Under the pieces are notes generated by a model. That model saw only the letters and a program-made list of their open reading frames with translations, did not search any database and was not told the origin of the DNA. From NCBI GenBank assembly GCA_942159475.1, contig OW804098.1, positions 78,981,178 through 79,045,177 on the forward strand: a stretch of 64,000 nt of DNA, written 5' to 3'. Position numbers and translations under genes: made by a program. Within the stretch, counting starts at the first letter, position 1. Each line of letters starts with the position of its first letter. The stretch is from Sthenelais limicola. Taxonomy: Eukaryota > Annelida > Polychaeta > Phyllodocida > Sigalionidae. This document shows, piece by piece, positions 12,301 through 32,720 of the stretch.

Positions 12301-12408
12301 TATAAACCCCTAACTGAAGAAAACAACTACCTCTGGGACACTGACGAGCTCCTGAATATTAGATGAAAAAAATGACCCAAAATCTCTTCTTGCCTGGGTG
12401 CTTGCCAT
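6333..12408 (-). CDS. Isopenicillin N epimerase-like class V PLP enzyme, 443 aa
   Basis: Twelve coding exons join in frame (minus strand, listed high to low): 12331-12408, 12109-12219, 11868-11936, 11522-11621, 10645-10761, 9271-9365, 8889-9010, 8479-8702, 7383-7493, 6943-6999, 6698-6807, 6333-6470. The total is 1,332 nt including the stop. The protein starts MASTQARRDFGSFF. It carries the early FINHGAFGG motif typical of this family, the PLP-binding DGAHALGQ block (Asp238) and NAHKWFCGSKG, with Lys264 the expected Schiff-base lysine. It then continues with WTGQKDYSPFLSL and a C-terminal GRLYARISAQMYN block. Known relatives (CefD-like, aminotransferase class V) are soluble dimers acting on amino acids. 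The substrate cannot be told here, and an epimerase, desulfurase or lyase role is possible. No signal peptide is seen. The donor after 9271 (GTTGAG) is atypical. The gene looks intact; introns hold only repeats and unexplained sequence. Confidence 0.92.
10802..11133 (+). other. Protein-like open stretch inside intron 4, opposite strand
   Basis: One plus-strand frame reads through about 330 bp with a single stop (TAA, 10934-10936). The part after the stop has a strikingly protein-like composition (segments FRIDLSYTLPGEVGDIQALP and GGNAVAYGVPYYPLEKYNPF) and ends YIYRYGL-stop at 11133. The complementary strand is also open for 101 codons. I recognise neither product. It may be a decayed insertion or retrocopy, or simply a GC-richer island with few chance stops. 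Confidence 0.22.
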
Positions 12409-13835
12409 GCTTCAATGGAGATCCTGGAACATAGAATATTAATCAAGTAGCTATTTGTTTTAAACTATTATCTATTCGCAGTTGATTTGTCTCTCAATTG
12501 GGTTAAAGCAACAGTGCAGAGAATTAAGAAGTCACTATTGGGGTATAGGTGCATCAAATTTCTAGGAATTCAGAACCGTAAACTATTTTACTATTTGTGG
12601 TTCGAAAATGTAATCGATTTTCATTGTGTGCCTATCCGTCCGTAATGTTTCCAAGACTTGTATTTTTAAGCGGTGAAGTCACGAATAAAATACATGAATA
12701 AGAAGCGCTTATGTATGGATGCAGTTCTTATGTTGGTATAATAATGTATATTTCGTAGAAGTATAGAAAGGCATCGATTTCCCTCTTAGCATATATCAAA
12801 TGAATTTGTTTTCATGTAGTTATAAAATGATATTTAAATACGTCTATAATTTTTCTATGGTACAATTTTCGAGTGAAATTGAGTGAAACTGGACATTTTT
12901 GTGAGCGATGATTACAGATGCATAGTTAGATAAACATCGAATAATTGTAGTTACACTGTAGGCTATGTATGCCTGATTAATAAATACAAAAATATTGAGT
13001 TCTCTAGAAATCAATGGAATCTGGAAAAGGCGGAACGACAGCCGAAATGTTTCGGTAGCATTGACTTTTATAAATGTCTGAAGGTCTGGTATTAATAATA
13101 GATTTTTGCCATTGTTTTACTGGACAATAAGTCTAGTAGAGGGGTCGGTCGGGGTGGAGGAGGGGGGGGGGGGGGAATTGCAACCACACAAGAATTCGAA
13201 CTCAAAACATGTGCATGCCTCTAGGTCCAACGATAACAGACAGAACGTATTTAAACATATAACATCGCGTATTGTTGGACTTTGAACACTAACCACAGGA
13301 GCGAAACATATACATGTTATGCCTACACACAATGTATCGGCATTGGTTTTATTATTGTATCGTTTAACTTTAGTACTGGTAAGTACCTGCATGACCTAGA
13401 TATGATTCAAATGTCCGAGAGGAAGTAAAGCCCCAAGAAATATGTTGAACGATGATAAATATTATAATTGTGAGGCTGGGTTGTATATGTAAACATCTTA
13501 TATTCAATCCATCCTTCCATGGTACAATATATATAGTATACAGGATTTGTTCAAGTTCCTTATCCGAATAGTGACACAATATCACGGATGAAATGTAATG
13601 TTGGTTCAACCAGAAACACAACATTTGTTTTACACTCACAGATTGAAATTTACAATAAAACTCATTGCTTACCTTTAAATATTAAAAACAGGGCAGGGGT
13701 TTATTCCGGACGTGTCTGTGTCGGATGAAGTGAAGGATGACTGTGCGGTTGCGGTGCTCCACAAGCTTTCAAGCGAAGACACACTCAATCATAATCTGAG
13801 GAGAGTAGACTAGACCTAGATACATCCTTATAGCT
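12409..13835 (-). other. 5' UTR of the PLP gene with one intron
   Basis: The ATG at 12408 is preceded by 15 bases of leader up to an acceptor (TTCTATGTTCCAG, exon edge 12423). A candidate non-coding first exon ends at 13673 with an AAAG|GTAAGC donor and would begin about 30 bases downstream of the TATA box near 13835. The intron holds a poly-G run (about 13158-13175) and unclassified AT-rich sequence. Confidence 0.5.
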
Positions 13836-13860
13836 CCTCTGTTTGTGTAACATGCTTTTC

Positions 13861-13868
13861 TATTTATA
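13861..13868 (-). promoter_or_regulatory. TATA box of the PLP enzyme gene
   Basis: Plus-strand TATTTATA is TATAAATA on the minus strand, in the context GGTATAAATAG. It sits about 190 bp upstream of the donor of the candidate first exon, giving a start near 13830-13840. The position relative to the gene is the main support. Confidence 0.5.
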
Positions 13869-14391
13869 CCAAACTGGGTGGTCGGATGGGAACTCCCTTA
13901 GATTGCATAAATAATGTCGTACAGACCCATGTTTACTGTTATAGAAGATAACGTACGTGAAACCCAAATGGTGCAATACAGTCTGATATGAATTTCTTTG
14001 AGCAATATAACCCATATATAATAGAGTATCATTACCCTATTTTTCCCCAAAGATCACTATATTGAAATAAGTTCATCTTTAGACAGTATGCCCGATGCTT
14101 ATACGCTTATGATGATAAAATTACTAAACGTGTAATACCCTTGAACTGAATAACAGATATTGAACTATATTGAATGTTCACAATTTGGGGCAGTCTATCC
14201 AGGAACGCCTCATAGCTGAGCCACACAGCACAGAACAGAGGAAAAGAGCAGAAGAAAAACAGGAAAGAAAGCGCCAGAAGTCGGCAAAGATGCCAGAAGA
14301 ACCTAACTACTAATACTTTCTATGTTTATTCTAATCATGACCTTATATAATGGCCTTAGGTTGGACTTTGTTCAGCAGAGTTAGGTCTAGA

Positions 14392-14555
14392 TAGACACAG
14401 CAGTCGGCGGAAGACCATGGTTATTCTGTAACGAATTATCACCCGTGAGCCCATATCTCAATGTTAATGTCTTCAATTGATTATTATAATTTCATTGTAC
14501 AATGTACTTGTATGTTAATAATTCGACTGTCGTTATTACAGAAGATTTGCTGTAT
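14392..14555 (+). repeat. Dispersed repeat, copy 1
   Basis: It shares TAGACACAGCAGTCGGCGGA, AGACCATGG, GAGCCCATATCTCAATG and GATTTGCTGTATAAA with the segment at 31705-31865, in the same order and orientation. The class is unknown. Confidence 0.65.
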
Positions 14556-14914
14556 AAAAATACTACATTAAAAAAACCTAGTTTTTATCGGAACTTGACA
14601 ATCTTGACATTATTATGCTCTCTAAAGTATTCTAGATATATGAGTAAACTTTCCAAAATATTCCAAATTTATAGTCCTAACAAATTTGATAAGGATGTTT
14701 GTAACCAAGTAGTTATGGATTTTGAATAATCTTATCTAAAGAATAATATAATAATGTCATATTTCCGTATATTGGTGGGAGCGGGTGGATGTATGGTGTC
14801 CTGAGCTTATCAATTAAGTTACACGACTGCTGCTCCCACCCTCTCTCAGCAGCTGGCCTGTATCCACTTTGAGACAGTTCGCTTATGTAACAATTCCAGA
14901 AACACGGGGTATGA

Positions 14915-15060
14915 CACTGTTCTTTGATTGAAAAAAGTTGATTGGCAATTTGAAAGTGTATGGCACTGTTCTTTGATTGAAAAACAGTGTTCCACCGTGA
15001 TAAACAGTATTTTACCACAATTAACAGTATTTTACCTCGATAAACAGTTTACCCAGGTAA
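14915..15060 (+). repeat. Short direct repeats and a ~21-bp degenerate tandem array
   Basis: CACTGTTCTTTGATTGAAAA occurs at 14915 and again at 14964 (49-bp shift). It is followed by three to four units of about 21 bp on the pattern ACAGTATTTTACC-n-CGATAA up to about 15055. Confidence 0.65.
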
Positions 15061-16071
15061 AAGGTACCAGGTACTGTGTTTATTGCGGTAAAAACAGGTT
15101 TTTCTATTACTTTTATTTAAGATATACCATACACACCATGGTATCTCACAATATGTAGTTTTTTTAGAAGATTTTGTATATCAACTGATACCAATACTCA
15201 ATACCGTAAAAATGCATTCTCTACTATGCATGCGAAATCAGACACTCTCGATTTTAGTAGTTCTATATTATGCATTTAAGTGTGGAGTTTGATATGCACA
15301 CAATGTATACAACTCTACGATACGTTGTTGTAACATAATGTACATAAAACATATTATACAACATTCTCTTGAGAAAACAAAGCCTTTCTGTGTTATTTTA
15401 TTCTGGCCATCTGGTATGAACAGTACGCCCTTGGGATAGTGTTTTCTGAATATGGGGAAATTTTGTATGTAATGGTTTTTGTGGTTTTATGTCACAAATT
15501 TAAGAGCTAATTGATTTATTTATCTACATCTATATACTTACATAAAGCAGTAACCCCTGTTTGTTTAAAAACAAATACTAGGCTATTATAATGCGTGATG
15601 AACAGCGACCAACCACCTTTCATGAAAGGCTCTCTGGGTAATTCTCAACAACAATCAATGTCGCACCCTCCCTTATATCTAGAGGATGGGCCATTTCAAC
15701 GGTGTTTTGAAGCATTTATATCCAATGTTCTGAGTTCCTGACCAAAACGTATACTAATTAAGGTTGATTCTTGTCCTTCTTGTATATATAAAAGGTGTAT
15801 TAACAGAGATATGAGTGTCTATATTTATAGCAGGCATTTATAGCCTGCATATATATACGGTTTGAAGCCTTCGAGAGATGTAATGCTGCTCGCATACTTA
15901 AGCTATATACAACGAGGTAAACAAAGGGCAATCATAACAGGCACTTCTAAGCATGTGCAGTCATAAATGAACATACATATTCGTTAAGATACTAAAGCTC
16001 AGTATTTACAACCAACTCTCGGCAGTATACTAATCCAATAATATGGGCCCATTCTGTAATCATAAAAGGTA

Positions 16072-16166
16072 TACACTCTATTTGAGATCTACTTGGAGCG
16101 GCTTGCCGTAGGGTTACCATTGGGTTGCTTTGATGTTTACTCTAAGTAGGTCTCAAACAGAGTGTA
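16072..16166. mobile_element. Short foldback (MITE-like) element
   Basis: Arms 16072-16097 and 16141-16166 (TACACTCTRTTTGAGAYCTA core) are reverse complements with three transitions over 26 bp and a 43-bp loop. Confidence 0.7.
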
Positions 16167-16210
16167 ATAAATATATATATCGCCACATTGCTTTAAAAAA
16201 AAAAAAAAGG

Positions 16211-16242
16211 CAAAAAGCCTTTAAAAAAAAAAAGGCTTTTTG
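16211..16242. repeat. A-loop hairpin
   Basis: CAAAAAGCCTTT (16211-16222) and AAAGGCTTTTTG (16231-16242) form a perfect 12-bp stem closing an A-only loop, next to a further A-run at about 16194-16208. Confidence 0.75.
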
Positions 16243-16364
16243 GTGGTATTACCCAGTACAGAGACAGAGTCAATGTCTTGAGGTCAAACAATAAAAAAAA
16301 AAATGCAGTGCCTGAGATCTATATAGATTTTACTATACTACTTACATTGGTATAGGTATTGGTA

Positions 16365-16422
16365 TGAAGTGGCTAAGATAGTTAAAGCTGCCTTGAAGTG
16401 GCTAAGATAGTTAAAGCTGCCT
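16365..16422 (+). repeat. Two-copy 29-bp tandem repeat
   Basis: The unit TGAAGTGGCTAAGATAGTTA plus AAGCTGCCT occurs twice without a mismatch, indicating a recent duplication. Confidence 0.9.
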
Positions 16423-17593
16423 TGCCTAGTAATAATATTGAATGGTTCTGTTGAAATTACATTCAAATTAGTTCCCAAACTCACTATTATCGATTTGTTA
16501 CTTAATGAAAAGTTCAATAAATGTCTGTATTCCATGATTTTACCATCACAGACATACACAACGGCCGAGTTCCGAGTTCGCCATAGTAACATAGATGCAT
16601 TTTGTAGACACTAGGGGTAGACACTATCTGCAGGTGAGGCCAGGCTCTCAGCCTGGTACACACTTATATATATATAAAGATTTTTATTTCTCAATAGACA
16701 GATACAATAAATGTAGAGAAAATGGATGTGTGCCTTTCAACGCATTGCTGCTCTTCCCAAGCTTCCGCTAAACAAGTGCGCCTGCGCGAGATGACTTGCC
16801 CATGCGCCAAACGATTAGACTGCCATCTACACAGGTCTCTTTGGAATCATTCAGTGTCATGGGTGTCTACTTGTGTCCACCAATGAATTTATTTGATTAT
16901 TTAGACTCAAATATTGATCTTCAACTTTGAGACAGAGACCCAACTCTTGGGGCAATGTGGAATAGGGTATTTGTACTCTAAATAAGTGAAATTTGAAATT
17001 TGTATAGAAAATAGCTGGGAAAGTAGCTTTAAACATACAGGTTTGGGAGTAGTACAAAATCGGCAACTCGCCAACAGCAAAATGTCTCCAACAACTAAAA
17101 CAAACCTTCTTAGTCCAATCATGATCTTATTTTACTTTTAGCTTTCCCATTTGCTTTGAAAATACAATCCGTTGTATATTACTGATGCCTGGCCGTCACT
17201 CCAGGCCCTCCATGGCGTTTGAACTGCATAGAACTGGGTCACAATATGGTAATAAGTTTGAGGAGAACTTTCAATCTATTTCAAATCGGAATATAGCCAG
17301 TGCCATACCTATTTTTTTGTTCTAACTTAGCTCTCTCCCTTGTTGATCCACTTTTATATCAAATCTATTCAGCCTTTCATCAAAACTTTGAAAAACGAGT
17401 TACAAAACTTTTGTCTTTTTGTTTACACACTGGCCAAACTGGGTCAGCTTACCTGTGACTGGAGGAATCTCTCCTATGACCTACTGCACAAGACAAACTC
17501 ACTAATTGCAATGATTGCTCACCCGATTTTAGGACGGCACCTATTGATCTGTTTGTTTGAAATAAAGAAAACTCTCCCAAGTCTGAATAAGAA

Positions 17594-17752
17594 AACTCAA
17601 AACAGCTACAGGTATGAATGTTAATACAGATACTAACTTACAGAGACAACTTGAAAGAGAAAGATGGTTGGAGAGGGAACAAGGAGAGTGGGAAGATGTG
17701 GGCCCCACTGTCCCACTAGCAAATCCTGTGCGAAGCACGGGTATTTGCTAGT
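17594..17752 (+). mobile_element. Helitron-like 3' end, copy 2
   Basis: The segment ends in a hairpin (CCTGTGC-GAA-GCACGGG) followed by TATTTGCTAG and then T, the layout of Helitron 3' termini (GC-rich hairpin, then CTRR, inserted before T). The hairpin extends outward to CTAGCAAAT / ATTTGCTAG, making a palindrome from 17716 to 17751. Homology with 5553-5700 shows a dispersed family. No Rep/helicase ORF is present, so it is non-autonomous. The 5' TC end was not located. Confidence 0.55.
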
Positions 17753-19776
17753 TAGACACTAAACAAATGGACATTTAGGTGGGTGGGAGGGAGGGAGAGG
17801 AGGGTGGATGGAGGGGAGTGTCATTGAAAATGAGAAAAAGAATCCATATTTTTACAAGTAAAGAGCCTAAGACTTCCCCTCACTTTCTTGAACCTTTCAA
17901 GGGTATGCTTCTGAACGAACAGCCACCATTGGAAAGAGCATTACTGTTACTATTAGGCCTACTGTTTGGCTGTTTTAAAGTTTTCACAACTTGTGTCAGC
18001 CTAATTCAATTAATTTCCATTTCCAAGGGAAACATTGGCAGATTTCAGTTACTTGTAACCCATGGTTAAGTGACAAATATTGTCATGTATAAGAATATAA
18101 TATCCTGACTCTTATTGATGTAGCACTTTTATTGGAGGTTATATGGTAATCAGACAGACAGTTGAAGTCTTATGGGCAGAGGTGTTACATAACATGGCCA
18201 TGAAGAGTTGGTGAAGTATTACTAGAGAAACAAGACAAGATACTTAGTGAGATAATGATATAATCGGAGATTTAATTGATCTTTTAAAGCCACACTGTCC
18301 TCCCGATCTGTCCTGCTGATTTAGGGGTGACGTCAAAATAGGGTCGCGACGGCCGCAACCTGTTGGCATTATTTCAGTGACAGGGTTGCCACCCTGTGTG
18401 TTCAAATTTCAGTGAAATAGTGAGAACGTAGTGCCGACCCAACCTCGCGAGCCAGGGCAGATTCTACTAATCTAGCCCTGGCCCATCCTGGCCGTTTTCT
18501 GCAGGCAGAACACCCGCTGTGTGTGTCTGACCACCTTAATTGAGCCCAGCTGAGGCAATAGGGGACTTGCATGTCCGCTGACTTGAATCTAGATTTACAT
18601 GGAATTATGGGACTTATGGTACTGGGTAAAATCAGTATTTAAAAAACGTCATGTTCAGCATGGGATATTTGTCAGTGCTCTAATGTCAATATCCATGTGT
18701 TTTACATGTTTCCAAAGCACAAACCTTCATCTTTCCCTGACATGTGCAGTGGTACATGCAATTCCCCTATTGAAGGAGGGTCTGATAGGACCTGGACAAG
18801 TGACCACAGCTAAAAATAGGTGCGTACAGAAAGCTTGACGCGAGCCCAGTGATTGGTTGAGAGGGGTGATGAATTATTCATGAATCCCCGAAAAGTTGGA
18901 GCTTTGAGGCAGGGCGTATGACTCAGGAACGTAGGACGCAAGGAGTAAAGCCCTGTTGGGGAGGATGTGCCGACCTGGACACAACGAGAGCGTGTCCAGG
19001 GCGCTGCTAAGTCAACAAACCTAATCATGACAGCTGGGGTCAGTTTATATTGCCTCATAATGGCAAACGATGCCACTACTGATATTTATTTACAATAGTC
19101 CTGAACCAGAATCTATATATTGTTAGCATCGCCATTTGCATTAGAATCAAGGTGCTGATTAGGTCTAATTAAGGTCAAATCATTAAAGTCAAGATGTTGT
19201 CTGAGCCCATCTTGGATCTCCCGGTTAGTGGTAGCGTCCGTTGCTGGAGATGCCATAATGGTGAATTGATCCCACTAACTACCTAATCCCTTTAATTATA
19301 CAAGGAGGTCAGCGAGCCCAGCCGGGGCAGGGAGTTAAAACAGGTACAGGTAGCTAGGTTGTCAGATAGAGGTTTATTCCAATAGTCTTGTACATGGTAA
19401 AGTAAAGGGTACCGGTACCGGTATTAGCGCAACAATCGAGGTAAGTCCAGCGCGTAGGTGTTGACAATAGTAACGGCACAAAAAGAAGTCTCCTATACAG
19501 CAGTTGTTAGGTTGGTAGACCAATATGGATATTTTTACTTTTGTTTTCCTCCATATAATTACAAAATAAATTAAAACGGACCATGGTCGCTGCTGTTGCG
19601 ACGTTGTTTTGACGTCACCCCTTATTTGAGATTAACTCCAACTGCAATGATATCAGATGCCACATGGACAGGTTCACCGCCCCATGCAGATTCTAATAAA
19701 TGATGGATGTTTGTCTACTCGATAACATAATTGGCAGATTACCGTAAATCTGCCAATAAAAAACATCATCAGTTTA

Positions 19777-20174
19777 TGCCCGCCTCACACTATACGCATC
19801 CGACTGGTTGTACGACTTACAACTTACAACTGAAGACTTCAGCCATCTCACACTAGCCGACTTGAATCGGGAGCACCCTGCTAAAAACAGGCCAAAAAAG
19901 TGATTTTTGTGCATATCATCACCGTTACAACGAACGTTGTAACGGATAGCCCAACTAATTTTTTTTCTGTTTTCCGAGTTGTAAGTCTTACGACTCGCTG
20001 AGTCTGAGTTGTAAGCGTCACGACTGGCGCTCACACTATGCGATTCGATTCAACATTTGAATCTTGAGTTTTGTCGTCAACAACAGCTCAAAAACGGGCC
20101 TTACAACTGGAAAACTAGTTGTAAGGAGTTGTAAGTCCTACAACTCGTCGGATGCGTATAGTGTGAGGGGGGCA
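19777..20174. mobile_element. Harbinger-type MITE, 398 bp, TTA target duplication
   Basis: The 28-bp terminal inverted repeats begin TGCCC(G/C)CCTCACACTATAC and end GCATCCGAC, with one mismatch between the ends. TTA flanks both sides (19774-19776 and 20175-20177), as expected for PIF/Harbinger insertions. The interior is full of further short palindromes built on GAGTTGTAAGTC and a second CACACTATGCGATTCGA subterminal copy near 20031-20050. There is no transposase, so the element is non-autonomous. Confidence 0.85.
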
Positions 20175-20335
20175 TTAGGCTACTTGGTTTAAGGTTTTTC
20201 ATATTTTAACAAAAGTCCCAAGCAACCATGTATAAGTGCTGGGCAACCACATTTCTGAGTGATTAGGGATAGGCTACCCTGAAATCTGTAGGCAAACTTG
20301 CCTCTGAACCGACACAAGCACTGATAGTGATAGAA

Positions 20336-20420
20336 TAGTGGTTAGGGTTGTCACCTATAGAAAGATGGGTCCTTTGTTCGATTCCCCACGCAGTGGGACA
20401 TGCTTTTTCACCAGTGACAT
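20336..20420 (+). mobile_element. tRNA-derived SINE head
   Basis: A pol III box A-like TAGTGGTTAGGGTTG (20336-20350) and a box B-like GTTCGATTCCC (20376-20386) are 26 bp apart, as in tRNA genes. The stems do not complete a functional tRNA cloverleaf, so a SINE is more likely than a tRNA gene. The 3' limit is unclear. Confidence 0.6.
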
Positions 20421-22000
20421 AGTTGGCCTACGTACATGTATTTCAGATTCTTGTCATTGAGTCAAAATTAGGCTAGGCCTATTTGATAATCTTATGAATG
20501 GTATCACTAGAAAGAGAATTATTTTTGCCGTCTAACCCCTTTACATATATATATATATGCCTTAGCCTACTATATAGGTAAGCCCAGTAAGCCCTACATA
20601 ACAAAAAGATAACCCAAGTTCATAAGTGATGAGATTTGAAAATCATAACAAGATTAAGAGCAGCTAGGCCTAAATTAGGCCTATATTATAATAAAAACCC
20701 ACACCAGCGTTGCCGTTGTCATATTGATGATATTCAGACAGTCAAAAGCTAGTCTTAAAGTAAAGGGCAGCTAATTAAGCATTAATTCACTCGATTTGGT
20801 GGCGACAGTTGGTCTGTTTGCACAAGGAAAAATCACGGCGAAAATCTGATCAAATCGCATACGGTACTAGATCTAAGCCGGCCTTTGGTCAGTCGGCGCG
20901 CACTGAAACAAAGACAGGCCTATGGAATGCGAACCATGACCATGCCCCAAAGCCGGCTTCGCCCATCGATGACGATGGGCTCTCCAGCATCTTAAAAAAG
21001 AAAGAATCGCACAGACAACCATTGCATTGTAGGCAGTATAGGTTTGTGCGCCGGCCGAGAGATGTTGACCTCCGTTCGAAGCTGTAGGACTAATTGGCGT
21101 TATCGATGGCCACTGTTCTGAGTCAGTGAAGTCTGACTTTTCTGACGCTAGCGCTACATGAGCGGTAGGTCATTGCCATATGGATGATGCGGCTATCTAC
21201 AGTCTTTTGTACCAGAGCCTAACTTAAGTGGTGTCTCTGTTGAAGCCGTGCAAAATAACTATTAGTATACTCACCCCGATCCCCTATTATCACATGTACA
21301 ATGCGAGCAGCTTCTGTTGACCTGGCAATTCCCTTGGCCTTGGGGGATTTCGTAATCGTAGGGAGCCTTACATCAGCTTTTTATAAATACCCCGAATCAA
21401 GTTTGTTTTAACAGCCTTTAGTTTACCTGCCGCACTCTCCACCATAAAGGTACGAAACGCAAGGGCCAAGCAAGACTGGTCGTATTTCCGCTACCGTTTG
21501 GACTTGTTATCGTGAGGGAAATATACGAAATTACAAGGTGTTTTTCTATTTTTTTCTCGGCATCAGTCGATTGGATGTAAGCTGTCGATAGGAAAAAAAG
21601 AGGTTTGATCAATTCTACACTCGTTTTCATCGGTTTGCTTTTCGATTTCCTCCCTAAAATGACGTGTAAGTCTCTGATTTTGATCCAAAATGGATGATAA
21701 TGGGTGAGACGAACTGTTTCCTACTTAAAAGTGTGTAGGCTAGTGTACACAGTACGGTAATATTAAACTTGATGCATCTACGGTTCAACGTCAAGGAACA
21801 ACACTGGTGAGATAGGCATATGAAAACACATAGCTGATCTCAAAATATTACTACTTAGGCCATCCCTATTCAGTGTTTGCCTTAGAAATTAGACACTTTT
21901 TGCCATTATTGGCCTAATTGGGGGCATTGGCCATTGCTCTCATATACTGATATTTATAGAGGGTTGGAGTCTATAGACTAGCATACTCAACCAAACATAA

Positions 22001-31349
<9,349 letters not shown>

Positions 31350-32720
31350 GCTTGACCTGAGATAGTTGCTATGGTAAGATTGATGTAGTTGTTACCTCAG
31401 AGGTCCTGAAGTAAAGTTATCCTTTTGAATATATGGAAACATATATATCCGATATTTACATACCTTTAATATTAGGAGGGCCGGTACTAGACTTTAGATT
31501 GTTTAGCTGGCGTTGCCCTCTTGTTGGTGAAGAAAAATTCTCTGACCCTACCGCGGCGGGCTGTCTCTTTCTCTGTATGTATCCTCTGTCTTCATTTACC
31601 GGTACATAGTCTATTGTTCATTCACTGCTAAATATACATGTGCATGTTCTATCTGTAGAAGTAGAAGTATTATACACGTAGCCTATTTCTTTCCCTAGTA
31701 GTAGTTAGACACAGCAGTGGGCGGAAGACCATGGATATTTTTCACTGAATATACTACCATGAGCCCATATCTCAATGACCTCAACTGTATTATAACTGAC
31801 AATGTACAGCGTACATGCCTTACTGTAATATCTCTTGTATTGTCTGATGATTGCTGTATAAACATGCTTAATAAAAACAAACAAGTCAGTGGGAATAAAT
31901 CATTAAAGAAGCAGGACATCCGGAGATCACCAGTTTATATTTATATAAGAGATTATGTTACATTTGTTATGTGTGCCAGTCTTCGACCTAAGTGTTGATT
32001 CCGACACTAACGTTATGTTAGAACGAGAACTTCATTTTTGAATTATGCAGTCTCATTTTATATTATTAATACAAATTGCTGGTAATGTAAAATGCAAATA
32101 TTTTCTCTTTTTTTCCACAGAACATATATTTCGAACCGAACGAACCAAGATGCCGATCTGAAGTGTCGCGGGTTACAAGAAGAATTTCATCATTTCTGAC
32201 GTTCACTCCACACAGGCTTTGTCATTTCTTCATTAAGCGCAAAAGAATTTTTGTCCATTGATTGAGTGTTGTCGTTTTAACCCTGTCCTTCAGGGAATTC
32301 GAAGGGTCTTCATCACACATACAGATATCGTATATTTAATGGGGCGTTCAAGACAGTTGGGGTATCAGTTTGTGGACAAAGGAATCAATAATCACAGTAT
32401 TGAATAAGAGTTCACCCATAAACTTCTCAATGCATTTCACAATTCGTAAAGCTAACTAAGTTATCAAGGGTTAGCTCTCATTTGCCGATGAGGCTCTAAC
32501 CTATCTCTCACTCACTCCAAGTTTATAACCGGACTCAGGAGGGATCTCGAAAACCATTGTTTTCCAAAAGTTGGTTTGTTCCTGACTTAACATATATTCA
32601 CAAGGGAAGTCACAACATTCAACCCTTCATTGTAAAATTGATTGGAACTGTCTGCATGATAACACGTTTTATGGCCACTTTTAGAAGTTAATATCCATCA
32701 TGGATAAGAAATAAATAAAT
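31350..32720 (+). other. CCDC85: CCDC85 3' UTR with an intron and poly(A) signals
   Basis: After the TGA (31347-31349) the last coding exon runs 24 bases to an ATG|GTAAGA donor (exon end 31373). A strong acceptor (TTCTCTTTTTTTCCACAG, 32103-32120) opens the terminal exon at 32121. Overlapping AATAAATAAA signals lie at 32710-32719, with another AATAAA near 32749. The stop-to-junction distance is under about 50 nt, so nonsense-mediated decay is not expected. A copy of the 14392 dispersed repeat occupies 31705-31865 inside this intron. Confidence 0.6.
31705..31865 (+). repeat. Dispersed repeat, copy 2 (in the CCDC85 3' UTR intron)
   Basis: Partner of 14392-14555, sharing TAGACACAGCAGTGGGCGGA, AGACCATGG, GAGCCCATATCTCAATG and GATTGCTGTATAAA. 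Confidence 0.65.

Noticed and set aside
14915..15060. Regularly spaced short repeats considered as a CRISPR-like array
   Set aside because: Units are tandem and degenerate, with no unique spacers and no cas genes, in a clearly animal genome.
20336..20410. Functional tRNA gene
   Set aside because: Boxes A and B are present but acceptor and anticodon stems do not pair, so a tRNA-derived SINE is preferred.
20809..21087. 92-codon basic ORF upstream of CCDC85
   Set aside because: Starts at GTG in a CpG-rich patch, no recognisable domain or splice signals; more likely promoter-proximal GC-rich DNA.
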